A stretch of 64,000 nucleotides of DNA, taken from positions 3,688,773 through 3,752,772 of the forward strand of contig CM034538.1 of NCBI GenBank assembly GCA_020002185.1, read 5' to 3'. The position numbers and the translations under genes are program-made. Below are positions 33,906-45,226 of the stretch, piece by piece; position 1 is the first letter of the stretch; each line of letters opens with the position of its first letter. The notes beneath the pieces are model-generated. The model ran no database searches and was not told the DNA's origin. It saw only the letters and a program-made list of their open reading frames with translations. Source of the DNA: Paraescarpia echinospica (taxonomy: Eukaryota; Annelida; Polychaeta; Sabellida; Siboglinidae).

Positions 33906-34230
33906 TACTATCAAATCCCCCAAAATAACCGTGAGCTGATATCATCACCATTTCCATTATTGTATAGTCACGTTAGTGGGCCAAAATCATTAGGTTAAAT
34001 TCACCTTCTACATCTATAGTTGGCAGAGTTCTTTTGTCAGGTTGTTGGTGGGAATGGGAGTTTAGGGATTGTTTCGGATTTAGATCCCAGCAATACAGAG
34101 AAGTTGGGATGGTTAGACTGAAGTTACACCTGTAACTTCAGTCTGCTGTCGAAATATTTTATCACATAGTTTCATGAGAGGCAATTATGTGTAAATATCA
34201 TAATTCTTATTATTTTATTACACACTGCAG
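33906..34230. other. Flank upstream of the METTL24-like gene
   Basis: No recognised gene or repeat. A CACACTGCAG ending at 34230 could be a splice acceptor for an upstream untranslated exon or simply promoter-proximal sequence; no TATA box is evident. Confidence 0.4.
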
Positions 34231-34284
34231 TCGTGATTGGTGTTACAGAAATACGCGATGCCTTGGCAGCTGTGAGAAGGCAGA

Positions 34285-34610
34285 ATGGCACAGAATGGGG
34301 TGCGGCCGTGTGCTGGTCGCCACTTCCTGCGTCGGCGTAAGAACTGCGCCCTCATCATCGCAGTCATTGTCATCATGACCTGCACAGTGCAGCAGATGCT
34401 GCAGGACAACGCGACCTACATACCGCTACGACCACTGTCATGCGCCAAGGATGAGGCACGCAGACTCCTCAAGTTCATCACGCACTACAACTATGCATGC
34501 AATGTCACTGTGCAAGCGTTCAATCACACGCAGTGGCAGATATGTGTGGACCATGATGCTGGGCTTGACCTCGAAGCAAAGAACACTGACAAGATTGTGT
34601 ACTCCATTGG
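34285..34610 (+). CDS. METTL24-like protein, exon 1: signal anchor and start of domain 1
   Basis: Begins at ATG 34285; an in-frame TGA lies upstream at 34234 and a five-codon upstream frame at 34258-34275. Residues 12-20 are basic (RHFLRRRKN) and residues 21-35 are hydrophobic (CALIIAVIVIMTC), a type II signal anchor, so the body would face the Golgi/ER lumen. Three N-glycosylation sequons follow (NAT, NVT, NHT). The end reads WQICVDHDAGLDLEAKNTDK then IVYSIG, matching the start of the METTL24 / Methyltransf_21-type domain (W.vCLDp...clvYSfGi). The donor GG|GTAAGA is at 34610/34611, phase 2. Function is unknown; METTL24-like proteins are putative methyltransferases. Confidence 0.75.
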
Positions 34611-37130
34611 GTAAGACATATGTTTGTCAGACGCAGGGGGACCAATATACAGGAATTTAATATTTGAACACTTCGCACTCAGGTGTGTGTGTGCATGCAT
34701 GCATGTTTGCCAGAGATGGGATGATCACTTCACAGATATAATCGATTACTGTTAAATTGTACAAGTATTATTACGAGTATGATTACTTTGAAAATGAGTG
34801 TAAATGATTATGATTAAATTTGATAACTTATTACTCCACACGGTCACTCATAGAAATGTTAACATAGCTGAAAGGATGACATGAAAGAAACTATCCAAGT
34901 GCACAGACACTAGCCTCTATTGCCATAGTTACGATGTCATGCCCAGCCACGACAACTATACATGTATGCCGAGGATGTGGAGGAGGGGGAGTCACCCCCC
35001 CTTCTGCAGGTGGGGATCCGGGGTCCTCCCACTGAATTTTTTTTTAATGGAGTGCTCTCAGCCTGAGAGCACCTGAGATTCTCAAGTGACTTCTGGGGGC
35101 ATTCTTTAGTGATGTTTGGCACAAATAATGTTCAAATCCTAACCAATTTGTTGCTGTTAATTTTTGTTTATGTCTGCTCAGTGTGTATATTTGTCAATCA
35201 ATAAACATTCAATACACTAGAAAAAAAAACAATATAAACAACAATGTAATAGTAAAACATGGAAAAATATGACAAATCCAACGGAATTTGTTAGAACTAC
35301 GAAACTGAGACTATATCACTTTGAGCCAGCGTAACCTAGGCTGTAGTTATTCCTTCGAGTTTTGTGTTCCAGACAACGATCATGAAATGGTTTATGTTAG
35401 CGCCTTCCGCCTGCGTCCCTGTTTACGTCGGTTGACACGAGGTAGCAGGGGCGTCATGACACTTCGCAACAATTTGCCTTGTGCGTTTTAAATTAAAAAT
35501 CCTGCATCATAAATCCACCAAAATTAATTAATACTGTTGCATAGTAACCATGTTTATTTCAAAATATCGTAATTCTACTCTTTCAGCATTTACGGAGTTT
35601 CCATTAAAAACCACAAATCCATTGTCAAACTCAAAATGTTCATTAAGTGGAATTCCATCCATTTTGCACGATCGCAGAATTTGATTCCAAAAGATCAATT
35701 CTCTTTCAAAACCCGAATTCCTTTTCAATTTTTGTGAAAAATTGATTGATAGACATTTTCACAGTTCACGCTGGCTCAGGCGCTCTCAAGTCATTGCCAG
35801 TCATGGCACGCAAAATGTTTTCCATTATAAAGTCTACAATGATCGAATGCACAGTTGAATATATGCAATAGTAAACATATTGGGTGTAAAAACTGCACTT
35901 GGGTTGAAGATAAAAACACAAACAATAGTGATTGCAAGATACGACAACAAATCCTCCCTGTTCAATTACCAGTCCTGCGTGACAACAGAGTGAGCGGAGA
36001 CTGGGGCGTGAACAGATACTATTACAGGCGACACACTATCAACTTGTAACTTTTTGCCTTTCATCCATGCTTGCACTCGTCATCGTGTGAGAAACTCAGC
36101 ACCGGCTGCAGTCCATTGAACTTGAAGCTTCCAATATTCCTTGAAATTTAACATTCCTGTGGTTGTAGTTTACCAAAAATTCTAATGACAATGCCATGCG
36201 TCTAATCATTTGAGCGACAATACTGGACAATGATGTGGGCCATGCACACTCAGTTTAGGCCATCCATATGGTCGGGTGGATGGGTCTCTGGCTAACAGCC
36301 TGCATGTAGGCCAATAATGTCTGCGTGGCTAGCCTTACAACAACACGTAATTGTTGTGAAACGACCTGCAAACTTGCACAATCTGCACAATACACAATAT
36401 TACGGTATTATGACAGCAGTATTTTCAAAATCAAATTAAAGTTAGTGAAAACAGTTAGTTATCAACATTTGTGGGTGACAGGTAACTGATATTTTGATGT
36501 AACACTCCTTTTTGTGTCCATGTTATAATTATGGACAGTCTTGGGGACTCCAATATTGTACACTTATTCAGTGGTATTGCGTTCTATGGATGAGCTGCCC
36601 AGAATGTTGTATTGAGTGAACTTGTGAGTAATTTTTTTAAAACGTTTTGTTTAAATATTATTTTTAAGCATTGTAATAAGTTTAATCACTACTCAGACAT
36701 ATTGTGTTACATTTTTTGCTAAGATTACACATCGGGATACTGTTTCTATACAGTAAAGTTCAATAAAGGTTCAAGACACCATTGACATATGTAAGCATAT
36801 TTTGCACCTTAATTAATAACAAGTTTTATTTAATCAAATTTCCTAGTTAGGCTGTGCATAACCCCAATGCAGTGCTACAAGAAACAATGATGGCTTTTCT
36901 TGACATAAGTATATATAACTTACTGTAACAAGATGCGAACAGCTTGTTGTTAACAGCTTGTTGTTAACAGCTTGTTGTTAACAGCTTGTTGTTAACCTTC
37001 TAATGTTACTGACCAGCCACTTTTTACGCTGTTGTTTCCCACAAAACAACCTGTACACAAGTATGTATATGTGATAGCAGTGTCATTAATTGTCCTTAAT
37101 GGCGGGAAAGTGTCAAACAAGAGAGAGCTC
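34611..37130. other. Intron 1 of METTL24-like gene, first part
   Basis: Non-coding. Near 34970-35045 there is a G/C-rich repeat-like stretch (GGGGATCCGGGGTCCTCCCA) that looks like transposon debris. A 15-bp unit (AACAGCTTGTTGTTA) repeats four times at 36948-37000. Nothing else recognised. Confidence 0.5.
36948..37000 (+). repeat. 15-bp tandem repeat
   Basis: Four nearly perfect copies of AACAGCTTGTTGTTA. Confidence 0.9.
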
Positions 37131-37136
37131 AATTGT

Positions 37137-38066
37137 TAGGGATGGGAGGTGATGAAGAGTAGACAGGTAGGATGGAGGGATGGGAGATGATGAAGAGTAG
37201 ACAGGGAGGATGGAGGAATGGGAGATGATGAAGAGCAGACAGAGAGGATGGAGGGATGGGAGATGATGAAGAGCAGACAGGGAGGATGGAGGGATGGGAG
37301 ATGATGAAGAGCAGACAGGGGGATGGAGGGATGGGAGATGATGAAGAGCAGACAGGGAGGATGGAAGGATGGGAGATAATGACGAGCAGACAGGGACGAA
37401 TCCCGGAGGATGGAGGGATGGGAGATGATGAAGAGCAGACATGGAGGATGGAGGGATAAGAGATGATGAAGAGTAGACAGGGAGGATGGAGGGATGGGAG
37501 ATGATGACGAGCAGACAGGGAGGATGGAGGGATGGGATATGATGAAGAGCAGACAGGTAGGATGGAGGGATGGGAGATGATGAAGAGCAGACAAGGAGGA
37601 TGGTGGGATGGGAAATGATGAAGGGCAGATAGGGAGGATGGAGGGATAAGAGATGATGAAGAGCAGACAGAGGATGGAGGGATAGGAAATGATGAAGAGC
37701 AGACACTGCCAGACAGGGAGGATGGAGGGATAGGAAATGATGAAGAGCAGACAGGGTGGATGGAGGGATGGGAGATGATAAAGAGCAGACAGGAAGGATG
37801 GAGGGATGGGAGATGATGAAGAGTAGACAGGGAGGATGGAGGGATGGGAGATGACGAAGAACAGGCAGGGAGGATGGAGGGATATGAGATGATGAAGAGC
37901 AGACGGGAGGATGGAGGGATAGGAGATTATGAAGAGCAGATAGGGTGGATGGAGGGATGGGAGATGATGAAGAGCAGCCTAGTAGGATGGGGGATAGTAC
38001 ATGATAAAGATAGACAGAGAGGATGGAATATGATGAAGGGCAGACAGGGAGGATGGATGGATGGGA
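37137..38066 (+). repeat. Minisatellite, about 38-bp unit, in intron 1
   Basis: About 24 copies of GGAGGATGGAGGGATGGGAG plus ATGATGAAGAGCAGACAG, with length variants. Long frames open on the minus strand (over 300 codons) are repeat artefacts. The right end of the same array reappears after the gap at 43679-43826. Confidence 0.95.
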
Positions 38067-38261
38067 GATGTGATCAGATGTGATCAAACATATTGATATA
38101 TATTATATGAAGCACCAAGAATATAGTGGATATTCCACAGATGTGACAATCTTGTGATCAAACATATTAATATAGCACCAAGAATGTCGGTGGATATTCC
38201 ACAGATGTGACAATGTTGCTTTAAACAGATTTAACAAAGATATTGTTATGCATGTTTGCAG

Positions 38262-38602
38262 CCCCGAGGATGACTACAGCATTGAGCGGATGCTGGCCCT
38301 CAACTATAGCTACAGTGTGTTTGTTATCTCAGACCGTCGAGTTCGCACCTCGGTGCGACAAACCAACAACACGTACGTCATTAACACTGCAATCACAGCC
38401 AACGACCCCGCTGACTTCTCTCGCAACTCATACGGTCAGCGCACTATCAACGACGTGATGAAGTCTCTCCATCACGTCCAACTGGATATTGTCCGTCTGG
38501 AGACTTTGGGCAGTGAGTCCAGCATGTGGGAGGTCTTACATCACATGATCAATGACAACGTTTTCATGCACGTCAAACAACTGCACGTCACTATGCGCAT
38601 AG
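38262..38602 (+). CDS. METTL24-like protein, exon 2: rest of domain 1
   Basis: The acceptor GTTTGCAG ends at 38261 and the donor ATAG|GTACGT is at 38602/38603. 341 bases join in frame to exon 1, giving VYSIGPEDDYSIERMLALNY, then SVFVISDRRVR, RTINDVMKSLHHVQLDIVRL and WEVLHHMINDNVFMHVKQLH. The order matches METTL24-type domains (SfGi..dwsFd.., fDPs, tL.dii..lgh..idilKiDiEgsEWevl, VkQLlvE). Here the FDP motif is VISD and the KIDIEGSE motif is RLETLGSE, both changed from the usual form. The length is not a multiple of three, so including exon 2 twice would break the frame. Confidence 0.8.
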
Positions 38603-38644
38603 GTACGTTATAGGCACTTTTAGGGGTGTAATGGTATAATGAAG

Positions 38645-39464
38645 GTTTGATGTATAGTACCAGTTGTGATGATAGTGTACAAGTGATAGTTAATTGTGAC
38701 GTTTGATGTATGGTACCAGTCGTGGTGATAGTGTACAAGTGATAGTTAATTGTGACGTTTGATGTATGGTATCAGTCGTGGTGATAGTGTACAAGTGATA
38801 GTTAATTGTGACGTTTGATGTATGGTACCAGCTGTGGTGATAGTGTACAAGTGATAGTTAATTGTGACGTTTGATGTATGGTACCAGTCGTGGTGATAGT
38901 GTACAAGTGATAGTTAATTGTGACGTTTGATGTATGGTATCAGTCGTGGTGATAGTGTACAAGTGATAGTTAATTGTGACGTTTGATGTATGGTACCAGT
39001 CGTGGTGATAGTGTACAAGTGATAGTTAATTGTGACGTTTGATGTATGGTACCAGTCGTGGTGATAGTGTACAAGTGATAGTTAATTGTGACGTTTGATG
39101 TATGGTACCAGTCGTAGTGATAGTGTACAAGTGATAGTTAATTGTGAGGTTTGAAGTATGGTACCAGTCGTGGTGATAGTGTACAAGTGATAGTTAATTG
39201 TGAGGTTTGAAGTATGGTACCAGTCGTGGTGATAGTGTACAAGTGATAGTTAATTGTGACGTTTGATGTATGGTACCAGTTGTGGTGATAGTGTACAAGT
39301 GATAGTTAATTGTGACGTTTGATGTATGGTACCAGTTGTGGTGATAGTGTACAAGTGATAGTTAATTGTGACATTTGATGTATGGTACCAGCTGTGGTGA
39401 TAGTGCACAAGTGATAGTTAATTGTGACGTTTGATGTATGGTACCAGTCGTGGTGATAGTGTAC
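38645..39464 (+). repeat. Minisatellite, 56-bp unit, after exon 2
   Basis: About 14-15 copies of GTTTGATGTATGGTACCAGT plus CGTGGTGATAGTGTACAAGT plus GATAGTTAATTGTGAC. It is interrupted at TAGTGTAC by the hAT-B insertion. Confidence 0.95.
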
Positions 39465-42400
39465 CAGGGCCTCACCCAGGATCAAATTTTTGCCAGTCCA
39501 ATTTTTTTTCGACATCCTACAAAGCGCGGTCGGGCATGCGATCGGACGCGCGATTGAACGCATTGAAAGAGAATTCCTAATTTGTATGTATATTTTTGGT
39601 TCATAGCATATTATTCACATTTTAATGCCACGTACAATATATCACATATAAGTTGTTTCATTAGAACACATTTAATTGCCACAATTTTCAAAAAACAATT
39701 TAGCAAACATATTTAATGTGGAATGCCAATTTGTTTATACTTTTAAAATGTGTGTATACAAATTGTATACAAGGTCTGATAGACTATGGAAGCTAATATT
39801 TGGAATTTTAAAGCATTACATTTTTTGTACAAGTATCATATAATAATATTAGAAATACTACAGTTCGATTTTGTTTAATTTCTAAAACAAAATATTAGAT
39901 TGACAAATATTTGTTTTAATAAGTCGCCATGCAATGGCCATAATCAGTTACAGTTATTAATTAAAACATTGTGTACTCATGTTGCTGTGAATGTTTCAAT
40001 TGTTAAACTATAAATCAGTCAAGACATTAATTAATTTAATTAGTAAGCGTAGCTCCATGCCTTTGACCACCCAACACGCGACCAAACAACGCGCGGCGAA
40101 CGGGATTCGCCACGGCAATGCCCTAAAAATAGCGCAGACGTAACTAAATCTAGCACAGTCGTCGCACGTGCAGCCTGAATGCTCCACTGCAGGCTGATTA
40201 TCGCAATCCTGTTTTAAAATTATGCAACATTGTCAAACAAAATCTAGTTTCCGCACTTGTAAATCATGTTTAATTATCACACAACTTACATAATTTGAAT
40301 AGTGGAAAACTGTCAAATGGCATCGGTGATGCACGAAGTTGTATATCGGGCGATAACATAGGTAAACCGACATGTTTACATTTCAACTGATCGTAACTTT
40401 TGTTTTTCTGACGGCATCGATTTCGTGTAACATCAACAGTCAGGGCTGCCTACCTGACAAAAACAATTTCCAAAATGACCCTCCCTGTTCCTTGTTCCCT
40501 GGTCCTCAAGGTTGCCAATCAAACCTTTCTCTGAAGTAGATACAGTGACAAGTCCAGCCTGTTGAAGGTGCCTGTGAATCCAGGAAGTTGCTCATTTAAT
40601 CATCAAAAGTAGATATACTTTGTTTCTACAAAATTATTGTGTTGCTACACTGTAACTCCTGTCGGCAGTTAAGGTTGTGGTTAGCACTTCAAAGGGATGC
40701 TTGTTTAGCAACATCCAATAAGTTACATTGTGTTAGTTACAGCTGTCAAAGTGCACGCATGGCCAGACATGTCCAAGTGTTTACGTCTGTAGAGCATCAC
40801 CATGAGAAAGACAGCGCCAGTGAATAGCCAATAATCATCCAACGAGCTTTTAAATTTACAACACACAGCAGGAACATTATAACCATTACTAACAATCAAT
40901 GACAAAGTTAAATTGTTGTATTCAAATAAAAACCTTTCAATAAAAAATTGATAGTTTTATTTTGCAATTACAACAATTATAATACTGATTTTATATTATT
41001 GTAAGACATTTTATAATTATATCCATAACTTTCAGAAAACCATAACTATTTAATGTAATTTAATTGTTCTACCTAACGTCATCTACATTTATTTTTTTCA
41101 CTATTATTATAATTCTACACCTGTACATTTTATTAATGTCTAGATGTGCATTAATGACACTGATAATAATACGTTCACATGCCACATGCTGCGTTCACAT
41201 GCCACATGCCGCGGCAGTCATCAGCAGGCTGGTGGCAGTAAAAGTTGTAACATTGTACACAGGCACAGCAACGGATGATGTCACCATACTGACTTTGTAG
41301 AACTTGTAGCAGATTAAATGTGTTGATGAATTGTAACAAGTGAATGAGACAGTTTCTTCAGGGCATCTCGAACAGCAGTATTTATAGATTTAGCAATTCT
41401 TGAATGTGTATCATTTTTTTTAGTCGGATATTTGTATTCCCGTAATACTGCGGCAGTTTCCGTAATATGCCGTAATCTGAGGTGAATTTCCGTAATGAAT
41501 ACGAAGAATCCGTAATGGTAGGCAGCCCTGCAACAGTGAACACCGACACATCTCCTCGTTGGTTGATTAAAAACCATACGATCCCAATATGACTACAAGT
41601 GTTTTTTTTCGATTTGCCGCGACCTGTATTTTTGCTAAAACCGTATCTTCACGACGCGCCGTCGGTATGAAATTGTTAGTGCGCATTTTCGCTAAATCAC
41701 GGACGACAAGTTCGTCAAATAAAGGAATACTTCTAAAAACTTTACACCATTGTAAATAATGTTGTGTTGTCGTTCCAATGATATTAAATATGTATCATTT
41801 AATGCGGACTGAACAATGTAAGGACTGCGTGACCGGTGGTTTGTCATAGTTTTGCACCAGATCTGGCCAGATCCAACAGCCGCAGCGGCCGATGTGGTAA
41901 TGCTAGTTAGTTACTGTATTAGTCACTGTTGTCTGTTAGTGGTCGCCGGTGCCTTTGATGCGGTTACAATTACGTCTAGGAAATCGTTTGGGAACGGAAA
42001 GAGCGGGTTCTTCCAGGCACTAATAATTACAGCAATACACTCAATTGGTGCCTGCGTAACATCACCGAATCAGTTCACTAAACTGTCCAATCGAGCCTCG
42101 TCGTAATCGACGTGTGCTTATTGGAACTCCCCACCCTGATTATTTGGTCTACGCTAGTGTTGCCTGCTTTTCAAACAACCACCGCTAACGGTTAGGTGAC
42201 AATTACCCTAGCAAGTCGAGGCCTTAATTGGTTTCAGGCGTGTGTCGGGCAGCTGGCCAGGCGATCCGGGTGGTCGATTTTCAAAACCAATCTCAGTAGA
42301 TTTTGTAACTGGCTTCGCGGCAGTTTCAATGGCGTCGTAAAAATGGCATGGACGGGCTGGGCTGTCCGGCGCAAAAATACGGCATGGACGGATATGGAAG

Positions 42401-42508
42401 GGCCAGCCTGGCGGGCCCGTCCACAATCAATTTCACCCGTCCACAATCGCGATTTTCGAATTTTACCCGTCCAAATGACGGTTGGACGGGTCTCTGGGTG
42501 AGGCCCTG
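39465..42508. mobile_element. hAT-B transposon, copy 1 (3.04 kb, non-coding)
   Basis: Begins CAGGGCCTCACCCAG and ends CTGGGTGAGGCCCTG, a perfect 15-bp terminal inverted repeat. Left flank TAGTGTAC. The base after the right end is not TAGTGTAC but unrelated sequence (GTGTGGAG), unlike copy 2. No transposase frame longer than about 120 codons, so it is non-autonomous. It contains a second transposon at 40441-41530. Confidence 0.9.
40441..41530. mobile_element. Nested hAT/P-like non-autonomous element, copy 1 (1.09 kb)
   Basis: Starts CAGGGCTGCCTACC and ends GGTAGGCAGCCCTG, a 14-bp terminal inverted repeat. CAACAGT (7 bp) flanks both ends (40434-40440 and 41531-41537). Repeats of CCGTAAT occur just inside the right end. 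No coding capacity recognised. Confidence 0.88.
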
Positions 42509-42678
42509 GTGTGGAGCAAATACAAAATATAGATGCAACGATTTCAAGATCTTTTGTTCACGGCATCTATTACTATTGATTTCAAATATGTTAAACGACA
42601 AGTAAATTAATTTCCGGTAAGAGTTGACCATTTTGATTGAGATGCTGAAGTAATTAGTAACAAATCTGTATCAGTAAA
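42509..42678. other. Orphan flank before the gap
   Basis: 170 bases that follow the right end of hAT-B copy 1 and have no counterpart after copy 2. Probably sequence from a different hAT-B insertion joined in by the assembler. Confidence 0.6.
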
Positions 42679-43678
42679 NNNNNNNNNNNNNNNNNNNNNN
42701 NNNNNNNNNNNNNNNNNNNNNNNNNNNNNNNNNNNNNNNNNNNNNNNNNNNNNNNNNNNNNNNNNNNNNNNNNNNNNNNNNNNNNNNNNNNNNNNNNNNN
42801 NNNNNNNNNNNNNNNNNNNNNNNNNNNNNNNNNNNNNNNNNNNNNNNNNNNNNNNNNNNNNNNNNNNNNNNNNNNNNNNNNNNNNNNNNNNNNNNNNNNN
42901 NNNNNNNNNNNNNNNNNNNNNNNNNNNNNNNNNNNNNNNNNNNNNNNNNNNNNNNNNNNNNNNNNNNNNNNNNNNNNNNNNNNNNNNNNNNNNNNNNNNN
43001 NNNNNNNNNNNNNNNNNNNNNNNNNNNNNNNNNNNNNNNNNNNNNNNNNNNNNNNNNNNNNNNNNNNNNNNNNNNNNNNNNNNNNNNNNNNNNNNNNNNN
43101 NNNNNNNNNNNNNNNNNNNNNNNNNNNNNNNNNNNNNNNNNNNNNNNNNNNNNNNNNNNNNNNNNNNNNNNNNNNNNNNNNNNNNNNNNNNNNNNNNNNN
43201 NNNNNNNNNNNNNNNNNNNNNNNNNNNNNNNNNNNNNNNNNNNNNNNNNNNNNNNNNNNNNNNNNNNNNNNNNNNNNNNNNNNNNNNNNNNNNNNNNNNN
43301 NNNNNNNNNNNNNNNNNNNNNNNNNNNNNNNNNNNNNNNNNNNNNNNNNNNNNNNNNNNNNNNNNNNNNNNNNNNNNNNNNNNNNNNNNNNNNNNNNNNN
43401 NNNNNNNNNNNNNNNNNNNNNNNNNNNNNNNNNNNNNNNNNNNNNNNNNNNNNNNNNNNNNNNNNNNNNNNNNNNNNNNNNNNNNNNNNNNNNNNNNNNN
43501 NNNNNNNNNNNNNNNNNNNNNNNNNNNNNNNNNNNNNNNNNNNNNNNNNNNNNNNNNNNNNNNNNNNNNNNNNNNNNNNNNNNNNNNNNNNNNNNNNNNN
43601 NNNNNNNNNNNNNNNNNNNNNNNNNNNNNNNNNNNNNNNNNNNNNNNNNNNNNNNNNNNNNNNNNNNNNNNNNNNNNN
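42679..43678. other. Assembly gap of exactly 1000 N
   Basis: The round size suggests a nominal scaffolding gap rather than a measured distance. Sequence on the right repeats sequence already seen from about 37918 onward. Confidence 0.98.
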
Positions 43679-44022
43679 GGGATAGGAGATTATGAAGAGC
43701 AGATAGGGTGGATGGAGGGATGGGAGATGATGAAGAGCAGCCTAGTAGGATGGGGGATAGTACATGATAAAGATAGACAGAGAGGATGGAATATGATGAA
43801 GGGCAGACAGGGAGGATGGATGGATGGGAGATGTGATCAGATGTGATCAAACATATTGATATATATTATATGAAGCACCAAGAATATAGTGGATATTCCA
43901 CAGATGTGACAATCTTGTGATCAAACATTAATATAGCACCAAGAATGTCGGTGGATATTCCACAGATGTGACAATGTTGCTTTAAACAGATTTAACAAAG
44001 ATATTGTTATGCATGTTTGCAG

Positions 44023-44363
44023 CCCCGAGGATGACTACAGCATTGAGCGGATGCTGGCCCTCAACTATAGCTACAGTGTGTTTGTTATCTCAGACCGTCG
44101 AGTTCGCACCTCGGTGCGACAAACCAACAACACGTACGTCATTAACACTGCAATCACAGCCAACGACCCCGCTGACTTCTCTCGCAACTCATACGGTCAG
44201 CGCACTATCAACGACGTGATGAAGTCTCTCCATCACGTCCAACTGGATATTGTCCGTCTGGAGACTTTGGGCAGTGAGTCCAGCATGTGGGAGGTCTTAC
44301 ATCACATGATCAATGACAACGTTTTCATGCACGTCAAACAACTGCACGTCACTATGCGCATAG
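44023..44363 (+). CDS. METTL24-like exon 2, second copy
   Basis: Identical in protein sequence to the exon at 38262-38602, with the same splice sites. Because the exon is 341 bases long, a transcript cannot use both copies without a frameshift. This is probably the copy contiguous with the true downstream locus, since the hAT-B that follows has both target-site duplications. Confidence 0.75.
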
Positions 44364-44405
44364 GTACGTTATAGGCACTTTTAGGGGTGTAATGGTATAA
44401 TGAAG

Positions 44406-45226
44406 GTTTGATGTATAGTACCAGTTGTGATGATAGTGTACAAGTGATAGTTAATTGTGACGTTTGATGTATGGTACCAGTCGTGGTGATAGTGTACAAG
44501 TGATAGTTAATTGTGACGTTTGATGTATGGTATCAGTCGTGGTGATAGTGTACAAGTGATAGTTAATTGTGACGTTTGATGTATGGTACCAGCTGTGGTG
44601 ATAGTGTACAAGTGATAGTTAATTGTGACGTTTGATGTATGGTACCAGTCGTGGTGATAGTGTACAAGTGATAGTTAATTGTGACGTTTGATGTATGGTA
44701 TCAGTCGTGGTGATAGTGTACAAGTGATAGTTAATTGTGACGTTTGATGTATGGTACCAGTCGTGGTGATAGTGTACAAGTGATAGTTAATTGTGACGTT
44801 TGATGTATGGTACCAGTCGTGGTGATAGTGTACAAGTGATAGTTAATTGTGACGTTTGATGTATGGTACCAGTCGTAGTGATAGTGTACAAGTGATAGTT
44901 AATTGTGAGGTTTGAAGTATGGTACCAGTCGTGGTGATAGTGTACAAGTGATAGTTAATTGTGAGGTTTGAAGTATGGTACCAGTCGTGGTGATAGTGTA
45001 CAAGTGATAGTTAATTGTGACGTTTGATGTATGGTACCAGTTGTGGTGATAGTGTACAAGTGATAGTTAATTGTGACGTTTGATGTATGGTACCAGTTGT
45101 GGTGATAGTGTACAAGTGATAGTTAATTGTGACATTTGATGTATGGTACCAGCTGTGGTGATAGTGCACAAGTGATAGTTAATTGTGACGTTTGATTTAA
45201 TGGTACCAGTCGTGGTGATAGTGTAC
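44406..45226 (+). repeat. 56-bp minisatellite, second copy
   Basis: Same array as 38645-39464 with nearly the same unit order and total length (one base longer), ending at the left target site TAGTGTAC (45219-45226). Confidence 0.95.

Noticed and set aside
37113..38087. 324-codon minus-strand frame
   Set aside because: Product of the 38-bp intronic minisatellite.
39465..42508. Search for a transposase inside hAT-B
   Set aside because: The longest frames are about 100 codons, with no hAT, P or piggyBac motifs.
42654..43850. 398-codon minus-strand frame
   Set aside because: Runs through the N gap, so most of it is undefined.
44023..44363. True tandem duplication of METTL24-like exon 2 giving a longer protein
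   Set aside because: The exon is 341 bases, so using both copies breaks the frame, and the near-identity across a nominal gap fits an assembly duplicate better.
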